From Caldilineaceae bacterium (GTDB lineage: Bacteria > Chloroflexota > Anaerolineae > Caldilineales > Caldilineaceae), in assembly GCA_020634815.1 (NCBI GenBank), contig JACKBA010000048.1, positions 1 through 42,504 on the forward strand: DNA of 42,504 bases. The letters are read 5' to 3'. The position numbers and the translations under genes were made by a program. A model generated the notes under the pieces. That model did not search any database, was not told the DNA's origin, and saw only the letters and a program-made list of their open reading frames with translations. This document shows, one piece after another, positions 24,320-34,803 of the stretch (its first letter is position 1; each line of letters starts with the position of its first letter).

Positions 24320-25669
24320 ATGCTGTTACACCAGGCCCTACGTCTCACGCTTGACCCGGCCCGCCCCGATGTCGTCGCCACGGTCGGCGGCGGCGGCAAG
24401 AGCACGACCGCCTTTCGCCTGGCCGCCGAGGTCGCGGCCACAGGCCGGCGCGCCGTCGTCGCGCCCAGCACGCGCATCGCCGCCTTCCAGACAGCCTGGG
24501 CGCCCGCGTTCCTGGAGATCGACGGCGCCGAGTTGCCCTGGCAGGAACTGGAGCGGCTGCTGGCAACGCACGGCTATTGCCTGCTGGGCGGCCCGGTTGC
24601 CGGCGACCGCCGCCTTGGGCTGGAGGCAGCGCAGATCGACGAGCTGGCTGCGCGGGCGGCCGAACTGGGTATTGCAGCCATCACCGTCGAGGCCGACGGC
24701 AGCAAGATGCGCCCGGTCAAGGCGCCGGCAGCCCACGAGCCGGTGCTGCCCGCATCGACGACGCTGCTGGCGCCGGTCGTCGGGCTCGACGCCGCCGGCC
24801 GGCCCATCGACGCGCGCACCGTGCACCGGCCGGAGCTGGTTCGCGCCGTGCTGGGCCTCGCCGGCGACGCGCCGGCCAACCTGACGCCCGCCATGCTGGC
24901 GCGGCTGCTGTGCGACCCGGCCGGCGGCGCCAAGGGTCTGCAGCCGGCCATGCGGCTGCTTCCCCTCCTCAACAAGGCCGATTCACCCCTGCATCTTGCC
25001 TTTGGCCGGCTGACGGCGGCGTTGCTGGCGCGGGCCGGGCAGCCGGCGCTACTGACCAGCGTCGGCGCCGACAATCCAGTGCCCGTGGCAGAACGCTGGG
25101 GCCCGGTGGCGGTCATCGTGCTGGCGGCGGGGGGCAGCCGGCGCATGGGACGTCCCAAGCAACTCGAAGTGGTGGATGGCGAAGCAATGGTCGTACGCGC
25201 GGCGCGTACGGCGCTGGCGAGCAATGCCGGCCCGGTCATGGTCGTCACCGGCGCCGAGGCCGACGCCGTGGCCGCGCTGCTGGGCGCACGGATGCCGGCC
25301 GTCGATGTCATCCATAACCCGCGCTGGGCATCCGGCCAGGCGACGAGCATGCAGGCGGCGCTGCAGGCGCTCCCCGCCTCCGTCGAAGCAGCCATCCTGA
25401 TGCCGGTCGACCAACCATACCTCGACGGGTTGCTGCTGCGGCGGCTGGTGCAAGCCTGGCGCGCCGGTGCAGATCTCGCCACCCCGGCCATCGACGGCAC
25501 ACTGCGCGGCGCGCCGGCCCTCTTCGACCGCCGCTTCTGGCCGGAGTTGATGGCCGTCACCGGCGATGTCGGAGGGCGCCCTGTGCTGGCGGCACACCGC
25601 GACACCTGCGTAGCCGTCCCCGCCAATCCGGCCTGGCTGCGCGACATCGACACGCCGGATGACCTGTAG
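24320..25669 (+). CDS. YqeC-MocA fusion: molybdenum hydroxylase cofactor maturation
   Basis: A 449-residue two-domain protein. Residues 1-250 match YqeC, a selenium-dependent molybdenum-hydroxylase accessory protein, with P-loop GGGGKST (23-29), STRIAAF, and VEADGSKMRPVKAPAAHEPV. Residues 262-449 match the MocA/MobA-like nucleotidyltransferase family, with LAAGGSRRMGRPKQL (267-281), VTGAEADAV, MPVDQPYL and RDIDTPDDL; MocA adds CMP to molybdopterin to form the cytosine-dinucleotide cofactor. In E. coli the two are separate neighbouring genes (yqeC, mocA). The ATG at 24320 has only a weak Shine-Dalgarno. The client hydroxylase is not in the window. The fold assignments are strong; the exact cofactor product is an inference. 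Confidence 0.87.
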   Translation: MLLHQALRLTLDPARPDVVATVGGGGKSTTAFRLAAEVAATGRRAVVAPSTRIAAFQTAWAPAFLEIDGAELPWQELERLLATHGYCLLGGPVAGDRRLGLEAAQIDELAARAAELGIAAITVEADGSKMRPVKAPAAHEPVLPASTTLLAPVVGLDAAGRPIDARTVHRPELVRAVLGLAGDAPANLTPAMLARLLCDPAGGAKGLQPAMRLLPLLNKADSPLHLAFGRLTAALLARAGQPALLTSVGADNPVPVAERWGPVAVIVLAAGGSRRMGRPKQLEVVDGEAMVVRAARTALASNAGPVMVVTGAEADAVAALLGARMPAVDVIHNPRWASGQATSMQAALQALPASVEAAILMPVDQPYLDGLLLRRLVQAWRAGADLATPAIDGTLRGAPALFDRRFWPELMAVTGDVGGRPVLAAHRDTCVAVPANPAWLRDIDTPDDL

Positions 25670-25807
25670 TCCCACCGAAGGCAGCGGAAGAGCGTAGGGA
25701 AAGCGCCGCGCGATTGTCGATCACGCGTAGGCAAAATACAGCACGATTTACCTGAAATTATAGCTATTCTATCTTGTGTGGAATCCGCAGTTCCGCCCAC
25801 ACTCCTG

Positions 25808-25813
25808 TATAAT
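25808..25813 (+). promoter_or_regulatory. consensus -10 element before the CAP protein gene
   Basis: A perfect TATAAT occurs 34 bp upstream of the ATG at 25847, at the end of an AT-richer stretch that contrasts with the surrounding GC-rich DNA. No good -35 is found at 16-18 nt spacing, so an activator or an extended element may be needed. Confidence 0.5.
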
Positions 25814-25846
25814 GCGTAAAGTCTTTGCCGGCGCCGAAAGATCGTC

Positions 25847-27724
25847 ATGGCATACCGGCAAGAGTATTTCAGCGGAGTTGCACTGGGAATGTTGCAGGTC
25901 AAAACGTTCATTTACCTTACGATTATTCACGCCATTGTTCTCCCCCTGATTTTCATCCCGGCTCAAAGCAGAGCCCAAAGCACACAGACACCCGAGCTGT
26001 TCCTCGACGAGGTGCAGACGGTCTATCTCACCAATCTCGAACGGCGCGAGGCTGGGCTTCCCCCGCTGCGCTGGAATCGCGAGTTGAGCGAGGCGGCGCG
26101 CGACTTTGCCCTGGATGTGGTGACCAACCTGCCGGCCGGCTATTGCAGCCACACGGACAGCACGGGACGCGGCCCCGGTGAGCGCATGCGAGTTGCCGGG
26201 TACACCAATGTTACGGCGTGGGGCGAGAACTCTGTGTGTGGCTATGCAACGCCGGCGGCCGCAGTGCGCGCCTGGATGAACAGCCCCAGCCATAAGGCCA
26301 ACATGCTCGACACCCGCTTCCGGGAGATCGGTGTGGGGTACGCGCGCAACCTCAGCAATGGCCGCGGCTACATCGTCCAGGACATGGCACTCGATCGTGA
26401 CTTCGCGCCGGTGATCATCAACGACGAAGCGCCTTCCACGACGTCAGCCAACGTCAAGCTCTACATCTACAGCCAGGAAATGGGGAGCGGCTTTACCGGC
26501 CTGGGCGCATCGGTCGAGATGATGGTCTCCAACGAGCCCGGCTTTGACGGCGCAGCGTGGCAGGTCTATCAGGCCGAAATCGACTGGACGCTCGCCTCGG
26601 GCGACGGCTGGAAGAGCGTCTACGTCAAGACGCGCGATGCGCTCGGTCGCACGGCGCTTGCCTCTGACACGATCTACCTGGGCAGCGCGCTGCCCAGCAG
26701 CCAGCTTTCCTTCGACGGCGCCAGCCAGGTCGAGAGCGGCTTCCGGTTGAACCGCATCGACGCCGGCACTTGGCCCAAGGTGCAGTTCAGCATGGGCTGG
26801 GTGGGCGACAACAGCGACCCGACCTTCGCCGTTTACACCGGATCGGCGCAGACGACGGATGACCCGACGGCCGTAGGTGGGACGTGCGCGCGTCTGCAAC
26901 CCGGCTCCGGCACCACCATGGCAACCGTCTGGACGAGCGGCCACCTTGCCACATCGCCGGGCGTGGCATATTTCCGCGTCAAAGTAGCTGACAACTCGTC
27001 GGCGAAGGACGTGCTGCGGCTGCGCGTGGTGGTGGACGGCCGCGAAGTCGCATCAAAGACCGTGCGCGGCGTCGATTTCACGGCGCCGGGCGAGTACCAG
27101 GAGTTCGCCGTCCCCTACGATCCCGCCAGCGCTACGGCTACCAGCATCATGTTCTACTTCGAGCGCATTGGCCCCGTAGCAGTCGACGCCGACGCGGTGA
27201 GCTTGTACACGCCCCCTGTGCCGGCCAGCGCACCGTTGCAGTGGCAGGCGCCCAACGACTATCTGCGCAACCACGGCATCCAGGCACGCTTCGTCGACGA
27301 TAGCGGCGCCTTTAGCACACCGCAGGATCTACATACGCAGACCGGCGCGCTCAGTTACCAGCCGGCCGCCGGCCAATTGCGCACCGAACTGAATGTGACG
27401 CCGCCCTCGGTGTGGATGGAAGCGGCCGACAGCAACCAGTCGCCGGCGCCGGCCGTGCTCAACGTGCTCTGCGTCAATTGCGTCGACGGCCCGTGGCAGG
27501 CCGAGACGGACGAGCAGTGGCTGCAACTTTCGTCCACCAATGACACGTTGCAGGTCACGGGTGTGCCGACGGGGCTGGCGCCGGGCATCTACCAGGGCGA
27601 GGTGCTGGTCTCGCTGCCGTCCGATACATCGGTGGACTCGGTGCTGGTGCAGGTCACCATGACTGTGGGAGACATCGACGTGATCCTGCCGGAGAAGCTC
27701 TATCTGCCGGCGGTTGTCAGATAA
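25847..27724 (+). CDS. secreted CAP/SCP-domain protein
   Basis: A 625-residue exported protein. A hydrophobic N-terminal segment (about 18-40, ending AQSRAQS) acts as the signal peptide. Residues 50-185 form a CAP/SCP (PR-1-like) domain with His102, Glu127 and His149 in SPSHKANML, the usual cavity residues. The remainder is beta-rich: an Ig-like segment, a carbohydrate-binding-like region and a final Ig/BACON-like domain with a Cys pair in LCVNC. The protein ends KLYLPAVVR, the same kind of tail as the propeller protein. Start choice is uncertain: ATG 25847 gives a long n-region, while an internal ATG at 25889 would give a tighter signal peptide. CAP proteins are extracellular; a specific activity cannot be assigned. 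Confidence 0.85.
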   Translation: MAYRQEYFSGVALGMLQVKTFIYLTIIHAIVLPLIFIPAQSRAQSTQTPELFLDEVQTVYLTNLERREAGLPPLRWNRELSEAARDFALDVVTNLPAGYCSHTDSTGRGPGERMRVAGYTNVTAWGENSVCGYATPAAAVRAWMNSPSHKANMLDTRFREIGVGYARNLSNGRGYIVQDMALDRDFAPVIINDEAPSTTSANVKLYIYSQEMGSGFTGLGASVEMMVSNEPGFDGAAWQVYQAEIDWTLASGDGWKSVYVKTRDALGRTALASDTIYLGSALPSSQLSFDGASQVESGFRLNRIDAGTWPKVQFSMGWVGDNSDPTFAVYTGSAQTTDDPTAVGGTCARLQPGSGTTMATVWTSGHLATSPGVAYFRVKVADNSSAKDVLRLRVVVDGREVASKTVRGVDFTAPGEYQEFAVPYDPASATATSIMFYFERIGPVAVDADAVSLYTPPVPASAPLQWQAPNDYLRNHGIQARFVDDSGAFSTPQDLHTQTGALSYQPAAGQLRTELNVTPPSVWMEAADSNQSPAPAVLNVLCVNCVDGPWQAETDEQWLQLSSTNDTLQVTGVPTGLAPGIYQGEVLVSLPSDTSVDSVLVQVTMTVGDIDVILPEKLYLPAVVR

Positions 27725-27753
27725 TCCGGATTTGGATTGAGGGGAAGGAGCAG

Positions 27754-27786
27754 GCCGGCGCCTATTGAGTGGGCGCCGGCTTTTTT
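27754..27786 (+). terminator. rho-independent terminator of the CAP gene, overlapping the tsaE 3' end
   Basis: A perfect 9-bp stem GCCGGCGCC (27754-27762) and GGCGCCGGC (27772-27780) with a 9-nt loop is followed by TTTTTT (27781-27786). It starts 29 bp past the CAP stop codon. The tsaE gene on the other strand ends inside it: its stop codon occupies the start of the loop and its last residues (KKPAPTQ) are encoded by the hairpin and T-run. Confidence 0.92.
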
Positions 27787-28289
27787 GTTGCCGCGACGTA
27801 CTCGGCCAGCGCCGCAAGCAGGGCTTCGCTCTGCGGGCCGCCGGCGCGGAAGCGGATGACACGCCCATCCGGCGCGCCCTCCACCCCCGACAGCGTCACA
27901 TCGAGACGGTCGGCCGGAAGCAGCGGCGCCACCCGCTCGGCCCATTCGATGGCGACGACGGCATCCGGGTCGTCCAGGAAGTCATCCAGGCCAAAGGTCG
28001 CCGCATCGTCGAGCGCGTCGCCGCTGCTGTCGCTGAGGCGATAGGTGTCCACATGGACCAGGTGCAGGTTGCGGCCGGCGTCATAGTCATTGACCAGCAC
28101 AAAGGTCGGGCTGGTGACACGCGCCTGCACACCCATTCCGGCTGCCAGCCCTTGCACGAAGGTCGTCTTGCCCGCACCCAGATCGCCGTGCAGCGCCAGC
28201 ACCTGGCCGCCGCGTGCGTTACGCCCTAACACCTCGCCGGCCAGCCTGGTATCCACGGCCGTGGGCGTCTCAATCGTCAGGCTCTGCAC
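27762..28289 (-). CDS. tsaE: TsaE, tRNA t6A biosynthesis ATPase
   Basis: A 175-residue P-loop ATPase required with TsaB, TsaC and TsaD for N6-threonylcarbamoyl-adenosine at position 37 of ANN-decoding tRNAs. Walker A is GDLGAGKTTF (35-44); SPTFVLVNDY and HVDTYRL are family motifs, and AIEWAERV carries the conserved Glu-Trp. The start is GTG (28287-28289), 8 bp after the stop of the preceding gene, implying coupled translation. It is slightly longer than typical, with about 10 extra C-terminal residues encoded by the convergent gene's terminator. Its place at the end of the phosphatase/DUF3090/SCO1664/nucleotidyltransferase operon does not itself imply a shared pathway. Confidence 0.92.
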   Translation of the reverse strand: MQSLTIETPTAVDTRLAGEVLGRNARGGQVLALHGDLGAGKTTFVQGLAAGMGVQARVTSPTFVLVNDYDAGRNLHLVHVDTYRLSDSSGDALDDAATFGLDDFLDDPDAVVAIEWAERVAPLLPADRLDVTLSGVEGAPDGRVIRFRAGGPQSEALLAALAEYVAATKKPAPTQ

Positions 28290-28297
28290 GGCGCCGC

Positions 28298-30835
28298 CTA
28301 TTCGTCCTTCTTGCTACTGCCGGCCATGCCGGACTCGTGGACGATCTCCTCGATCATGCGGCGATACTCGCCGACGATCTCCCAGGCGCGCTCGTCCGAT
28401 CCGGCTTCGGCCACGATCTCGAAGCGCGGTTTTTCGGGGTTCGGCGACAGATGGACCCATTCGCCGTTGTCGAGGTGAACCTTGAGGCCATCAATCTTGT
28501 CGACCTGGCGCTGCTGGTGCCGGGCGATTAACACACGCATCACCATGCCCTTTGCTTCCCAGGGGCAGTCGACTGGCTCCTTGGCGATGCGGAATTTGGG
28601 CAGGTAGGCGGCGATCTCGCTCACGGGCATCTTGCGGATCGCCAGGTATTCGAGCAGGCGCACGGTCGCCATCATGCCGTCGACCGCCGGCTGAAAGCCG
28701 GGGAAGATGAAGCTGCCGGCGCCGTCGGCGATGAGCAGCACGCCCACATAGCTGGCGGTGTGCATGGGACCGTGCAGGTTCTGCGGGATGCGGAAGAGGC
28801 GCGCACCGTGCCAGCCGGCGATCGTCTCGAACGCGTTGGGCATGGTGATGGGCACGGCGACCGGCCGGCCGGGGTGGGCATAGAGCGCCAGTTCCAGCAG
28901 CAGCGCCGCGGCCGTGACATCATCGAGCACCTGCCCCTGCTCGTCGACCAGGAAGATCTTCTCGCCGCCGACGTCGAGCTGTACCCCCATCTGCGCGCCC
29001 AGGGCATGGACGATCTTGCCCATCTTCGCCTGGTTGTCCTTGAACTCGCCCTGGAGCATGGCCAGCTTGGTTTCGTCCATGCGCGCGTTGAGCGGCACGA
29101 CATCGACACCCAGCCCGTTGAAGATATCGGCCAGCGTGTCGCCCGCCAGCCCGTGCGAGTAGTCACAGACCAGCTTGAAGCCGTAATCGCGGATGCGCTG
29201 CGCGTCGACGTGGCGCATAAAGTCGTCGGTGTACTCGGTGATCGGCTCGTGGGCGTAGGCAATGACGCCGATCTCGTCGAGGAAGGCGCGGCGGAAGTCC
29301 TCGCGGAAGAAGTTGCGCTCGATGGCACGCTCCGACGAGCCGCTCTGGTTCAGCCCCTGGCCGTCGATGATGCGGATGTCGACGACGCGCTGGTCGAAGG
29401 GGCTCAGGCGCACGTGGATGCCGGAGCTGGTGTCCTTGCGCTGGCGCACGAAGTGGCGCAGCACGGGGATGGCGACGCTGCCCAGGTCCCAGACATTGAC
29501 GCCGGTGCCGGGCAGCCCGCTGACCAGCGCGCGCTTGAGCATGCGCGAGCTGCGGTGCGTGTCGCGGTTCATGGCGACGAAGCTGCCCTTGGGCAGGGTT
29601 GCGCCGAGCGCAGCGCTGAGCTTGGCGGCAAATTCCGGCGTCAGGTCGATGTTGACGACGCCCGAGACGCCAAAGCGGCTGAAGAGGGCGCGGCGTCCCT
29701 GGTTGCCCCAGATGACGCTGTCCTTGATCATGGCGCCGGCCTCGATCTCCTTGTGCGGCCAGAGCTTGACATTGGCATGCAGCACTGCACCTTCGCCGAT
29801 GACGCAATTGTCGCCGATGACGACGCCCTCGTAGGCGATGACCTGCGCCTTGACGCTGCACTGTCGCGTGATGATGACGCCGCGCAGCTCGCACGACTCG
29901 CCCACGTAATTGTTGCGCCAGATAATGCTGCGCTCGATGCGGTTGTAGTTGTCGATCACCGTGTAGTCGCGGATGACCGCCGGCCCGTAGATGCGAACGT
30001 CGCCCTTGATCTTGACTTCGTTGCCAAGATAGATGGGGCCGAAGAGTTGGGCGCTGGGCGAGATCTCCACATTTTCGCCTACCCAGATACCGCCGCCCAG
30101 GTGCGTGCCGATGGGCTCGGCAAGCCGCAGCCGGCCGTAGAGCACGTCGGAGTTGGCGCGCATGTACTCGCCGATGTTGCCCACGTCGCACCAGTAGCCG
30201 TCGGCGACATAGCCATAGAGATCCATATGCTCGGCGAGCATACGCGGGAAGAGTTCGCTGGCGAAATCGTGCGGCACGTTGTCCGGGATGAGGTCCAGCA
30301 CCTCCGGCTCCAGCACGTAGAGGCCGGTGTTGACCGTGTCGGAGATGACCTCGCCCCACGAGGGCTTTTCCAGGAACTGGGTGACGCGGCCGTCTTCGCC
30401 GGTCATGATTACGCCGAACTCCAGCGGGTCGGGCACGCGTGTCAGCGTGATGCTGGCGGTGGCCTTGCGCTCTTTGTGAACGCGAATGATCTCCTCGAGG
30501 TTGAAATCGGTGAGCGCGTCGCCGCTGATGACGATGAAGGTATCGTCGAGATATTGCGCCGCGTTCTTGACGCTGCCGGCCGTGCCCAGCGGCGCTTCTT
30601 CCACTGTGTAGGTAATCTTCATGCCAATGCTGCTGCCGTCGTCGTAGAAATCCTGGATCGCCGACGCCATGTAGCGCAGGGTGACCACGACCTCGGTGAT
30701 TCCGTGCGATTTCAGCAGGTCGAAGATGTGGCCGATGACGGCCTTGTTGACGACCGGCACCATGGGCTTGGGACGGCCGATTGTCAAGGGACGTAATCGG
30801 GATCCTTCGCCGCCGGCCATGACAACTGCTTTCAC
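28298..30835 (-). CDS. mannose-1-phosphate guanylyltransferase-like/phosphomannomutase-like fusion
   Basis: An 845-residue protein. Residues 1-240 form a sugar-1-phosphate nucleotidyltransferase with MAGGEGSRLRPLT and EKPSWGE. Residues about 250-370 form a left-handed beta-helix (GENVEISPSA, GDNCVIGEGAVL). The remaining 470 residues have the phosphohexomutase fold, but the catalytic-serine loop (TxSHNP) is replaced by SSGIHVRLSP, and the metal loop (DGDGDR) by DVGGEKIFLVDE, so the mutase part is predicted inactive. Such fusions occur in Actinobacteria, Cyanobacteria and Chloroflexota and are annotated as GDP- or NDP-sugar synthases. The start is GTG (30833-30835) with GGAGG 4 nt upstream. Second to last gene of a minus-strand operon. 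The nucleotide and sugar are uncertain. Confidence 0.87.
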   Translation of the reverse strand: MKAVVMAGGEGSRLRPLTIGRPKPMVPVVNKAVIGHIFDLLKSHGITEVVVTLRYMASAIQDFYDDGSSIGMKITYTVEEAPLGTAGSVKNAAQYLDDTFIVISGDALTDFNLEEIIRVHKERKATASITLTRVPDPLEFGVIMTGEDGRVTQFLEKPSWGEVISDTVNTGLYVLEPEVLDLIPDNVPHDFASELFPRMLAEHMDLYGYVADGYWCDVGNIGEYMRANSDVLYGRLRLAEPIGTHLGGGIWVGENVEISPSAQLFGPIYLGNEVKIKGDVRIYGPAVIRDYTVIDNYNRIERSIIWRNNYVGESCELRGVIITRQCSVKAQVIAYEGVVIGDNCVIGEGAVLHANVKLWPHKEIEAGAMIKDSVIWGNQGRRALFSRFGVSGVVNIDLTPEFAAKLSAALGATLPKGSFVAMNRDTHRSSRMLKRALVSGLPGTGVNVWDLGSVAIPVLRHFVRQRKDTSSGIHVRLSPFDQRVVDIRIIDGQGLNQSGSSERAIERNFFREDFRRAFLDEIGVIAYAHEPITEYTDDFMRHVDAQRIRDYGFKLVCDYSHGLAGDTLADIFNGLGVDVVPLNARMDETKLAMLQGEFKDNQAKMGKIVHALGAQMGVQLDVGGEKIFLVDEQGQVLDDVTAAALLLELALYAHPGRPVAVPITMPNAFETIAGWHGARLFRIPQNLHGPMHTASYVGVLLIADGAGSFIFPGFQPAVDGMMATVRLLEYLAIRKMPVSEIAAYLPKFRIAKEPVDCPWEAKGMVMRVLIARHQQRQVDKIDGLKVHLDNGEWVHLSPNPEKPRFEIVAEAGSDERAWEIVGEYRRMIEEIVHESGMAGSSKKDE

Positions 30836-30907
30836 GAAACCTCCAAATGGGGACTGGGTGTGCTGGTCAACAGGCTGCCTGGTAGTTACTTCATCGATAC
30901 GCCGGTG

Positions 30908-31645
30908 CTAGATGGGCGGCCAGGGGTAATTGCGCCGGTGGGCGGGTGGCGCCGGATAGGCGCCGGTGCGAAGAAGCAGGTCGATACGCCGGCGCATCGA
31001 GGCCAGTTCCGCCTCGGTGACGAGCGGGGCCAGCCGCCGCGACGCGGCGCTGCTGCTGTTGCGCAGATCATCGCTCAGCCGGGCCAGATCCGTCAACAAC
31101 GCTTCGCCAACCGGCTCGCAACTGAACTCCCAGATGACGGTGCGCAGCTTGTACTCGGTATGAAAACAGATGCCGTGGTCGATGGCCCAGGCACGTCCGT
31201 CGCTGCCGATTAGACAGTGCCCGCTCTTGCGGTCAGCATTGTTGACGACGAAGTCGAAGAGCGCGAGGCGGCGAAATGTGTCAGTGAAGCGGGCGTCCTC
31301 GATGGCCGTGAAGAAGTGCGCTTCCTGGTCGTGATCCACGAAGAACTGCACACTGCCGATGCCGCGGGTGCCGTCACGCAGCACCGTCGGCGGCACGAGC
31401 CCCCAATCGAGCGCCCGGCTCACCTCGTAGGCGGCCGTCTCGCGCTTGCAGAGCGTGCCCCACTCGAAATCCCACAACGGCGTCTCGCCGCGCTGCGGCT
31501 TGTAGACGGCAGGGAGCGACAGATCGCCCTGCTCGACGACGACCAGAAAACTGTGGTTCGAGCTGTAGGGTAACAGCCCCTTCTCGCTCATGTCGCCATG
31601 GCGAATGGCATCCAACACCTGTTCTTCGGTCAGTCGAATTGTCAT
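30908..31645 (-). CDS. SCO1664-family protein
   Basis: A 245-residue cytoplasmic protein of the SCO1664 family, which has distant resemblance to phosphatidylinositol 3/4-kinase-like folds but no proven activity. Visible family motifs are PAVYKPQRGETPLWDFEWG with a conserved Lys, RETAAYEVSRALDWGLVPPT, and the catalytic-loop-like LFDFVVNNADRKSGHCL followed by AIDHGICFH. These correspond to an ATP-site lysine, an HRD-like Asn/Asp region and a metal-binding Asp, so a small-molecule or protein kinase role is possible. It lies 27 bp after the DUF3090 gene, and in Actinobacteria the same three families are neighbours. The ATG has no strong Shine-Dalgarno, consistent with coupling to the upstream gene. 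Confidence 0.85.
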   Translation of the reverse strand: MTIRLTEEQVLDAIRHGDMSEKGLLPYSSNHSFLVVVEQGDLSLPAVYKPQRGETPLWDFEWGTLCKRETAAYEVSRALDWGLVPPTVLRDGTRGIGSVQFFVDHDQEAHFFTAIEDARFTDTFRRLALFDFVVNNADRKSGHCLIGSDGRAWAIDHGICFHTEYKLRTVIWEFSCEPVGEALLTDLARLSDDLRNSSSAASRRLAPLVTEAELASMRRRIDLLLRTGAYPAPPAHRRNYPWPPI

Positions 31646-31672
31646 AGATCGACCAGTGGAGCCAAGCTACCG

Positions 31673-32230
31673 CTAGACGGAAATCGGTACGGCATGGCCG
31701 TCGGTGCGCGGGCAGAAGTGACCCTCGCGGTCAATAGGACGGCCGCAGAGCGGGCAATTGGGGCGGCCGCGGGCGACGACCTCCAGGGCATACTCGCTGA
31801 GCGCACGCATCTGCGACCGCGAGGCGACGAAGCGAGCTGCCGGCACACGTTCATCCTCGGGATCAACGATGGCGCCACTCTCGTCAGCGACCATGGCCTT
31901 GGCGATCAGCCAGATCATGTCGTCTTCTTCGTCGTAACCGATGATAAGTTGCGACACGCGAAAGTTCGGCTCAAACGGCGTCTCGGAACGCAGCGCGCGA
32001 TCCTGGTGCGCGGCCGGCGGCAGGTCCGGATATTTCTCTTCCAGCTCTTCGAGCAACTGCAACACGCTGATCGCCAGATTGCTGACTTCCTGCTTCTCCA
32101 GCGTCAGGCTGACAATCTCGCGGCCGCGCCGCCCCTGCAAGAAAAAGGTCCGGTGGCCAGGTTCGCCGACGGCATCAGCGACGATGGAATCGACGGGATT
32201 GAGGTCGAACTTGAACTTCGTCATAGCCAT
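31673..32230 (-). CDS. DUF3090 family protein with C-terminal zinc ribbon
   Basis: A 185-residue protein of the uncharacterised DUF3090 family. The N-terminal 150 residues form an alpha/beta domain with FFLQGRRGREIVSLTLEKQEV and a helical EELEEKYPD segment. The C-terminus has CPLCGRPIDREGHFCPRTDGH, a four-ligand zinc-knuckle-like ending. It lies between the histidine phosphatase and SCO1664 genes on the same strand (48 and 27 bp gaps), the arrangement known from Actinobacteria. The ATG at 32228-32230 has GGAG 7 nt upstream; an ATG two codons later is possible. Function is unknown. Confidence 0.87.
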   Translation of the reverse strand: MAMTKFKFDLNPVDSIVADAVGEPGHRTFFLQGRRGREIVSLTLEKQEVSNLAISVLQLLEELEEKYPDLPPAAHQDRALRSETPFEPNFRVSQLIIGYDEEDDMIWLIAKAMVADESGAIVDPEDERVPAARFVASRSQMRALSEYALEVVARGRPNCPLCGRPIDREGHFCPRTDGHAVPISV

Positions 32231-32278
32231 GAACTCACTCCGGGCTGTTGGCCGCCCACATTGGAGGTCAGATACTTC

Positions 32279-32953
32279 CTATGGTTGGCCTGCACCATTG
32301 ACGGCCTCGGCGGGTGCGGCTTCCGGCTGCTTGATCTCGAACTTCGGCAACTCTGCCAGATAGTTCATGCCCAGGATCATAGGCCGTTCGTCGTGAAATG
32401 CCAAGATGCTCGTAGACGCCGTGCTGATTGCGATACGCTGGAAGAGATCCAGCGGCACGCCCATGTAGTGGGCCAACGTCGTGCGGATCACGTCACCGTG
32501 CGTAAAGACGGCGACGACCTCGTTGGGATGGCGGTCGCGCAGCGCCTCCAGCCCGGCCACGGCGCGGCCCTGCACCTCGCGCAGCGTCTCGCCGCCAGGA
32601 AAGCGGAAGGTGCTTGGAAAGTGCTGCACCTGCTGCCACGCCGGCAGCTTGGCCAGCTCGCGCAGATCGGCGCCCTGCCATTCGCCGTAGTCCACCTCGA
32701 GAAAGGCCGTGTCCTCGACAGCCGGCACTTCGAGCGCGGCGGCCAGCGGTGTAGCCGTCTCCACGCAGCGCACCAGCGGGCTTGTGTAGACAGCCCGGAT
32801 CGGCTGCCCGGCCAGATATTGGACCAGCGCCTCCGCCTGGGCACGCCCCTTGTCGTTGAGGCGGACGCCCGGCGTGCGGCCGGCCAGCTTGTGTGTGGCA
32901 ACGAATTCATTCTCGCCGTGTCGTATCAATAAAACAAAGGTCGTGTTACCCAT
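32279..32953 (-). CDS. histidine phosphatase (MSMEG_4193-type phosphomutase family)
   Basis: A 224-residue histidine-phosphatase-superfamily protein. The catalytic RHG motif is LLIRHGENE (Arg11, His12), TSPLVRCVETA supplies the second Arg, the acid Glu is in FLEVDYGEWQG, and the second His is in VFTHGDVIR. The sequence and its neighbours match the MSMEG_4193 branch, named as probable phosphomutases. It is the first gene of the operon and divergent from the M1-like peptidase gene. No Shine-Dalgarno is visible before the ATG; the sequence just upstream (GCATAATGG) is unusually AT-rich for this DNA. The substrate is unknown. Confidence 0.88.
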   Translation of the reverse strand: MGNTTFVLLIRHGENEFVATHKLAGRTPGVRLNDKGRAQAEALVQYLAGQPIRAVYTSPLVRCVETATPLAAALEVPAVEDTAFLEVDYGEWQGADLRELAKLPAWQQVQHFPSTFRFPGGETLREVQGRAVAGLEALRDRHPNEVVAVFTHGDVIRTTLAHYMGVPLDLFQRIAISTASTSILAFHDERPMILGMNYLAELPKFEIKQPEAAPAEAVNGAGQP

Positions 32954-33165
32954 TATGCATTCGATTCAGTGCATGCGTCTTCTTTGTCGGCTGCCGGTCG
33001 CCGCACCACAACACCGGTCACAGACCGCTTACGAGCAGGGACGGCTGCGAGCCTATTTGCAACATGGCGCAAAAGGTGCTAAAAAGACGGCAGGTGCGGC
33101 AAAACTCTCGACAGCATAGCATAGACCCTTCGCTCCGCGAAGTGGATAACCTTACCTTCTCCTCT

Positions 33166-34761
<1,596 letters not shown>

Positions 34762-34803
34762 TAGCCTGACCAGATCGCGCCACCACAGGGACGTAAAAGA
34801 AAC

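Noticed and set aside
28760..30796. A 678-codon open frame antisense to the nucleotidyltransferase/mutase fusion
   Set aside because: GC-rich third positions keep the opposite strand open; its translation is Asp/Val/Ala-rich with no family motif, and the minus strand encodes a clear protein.
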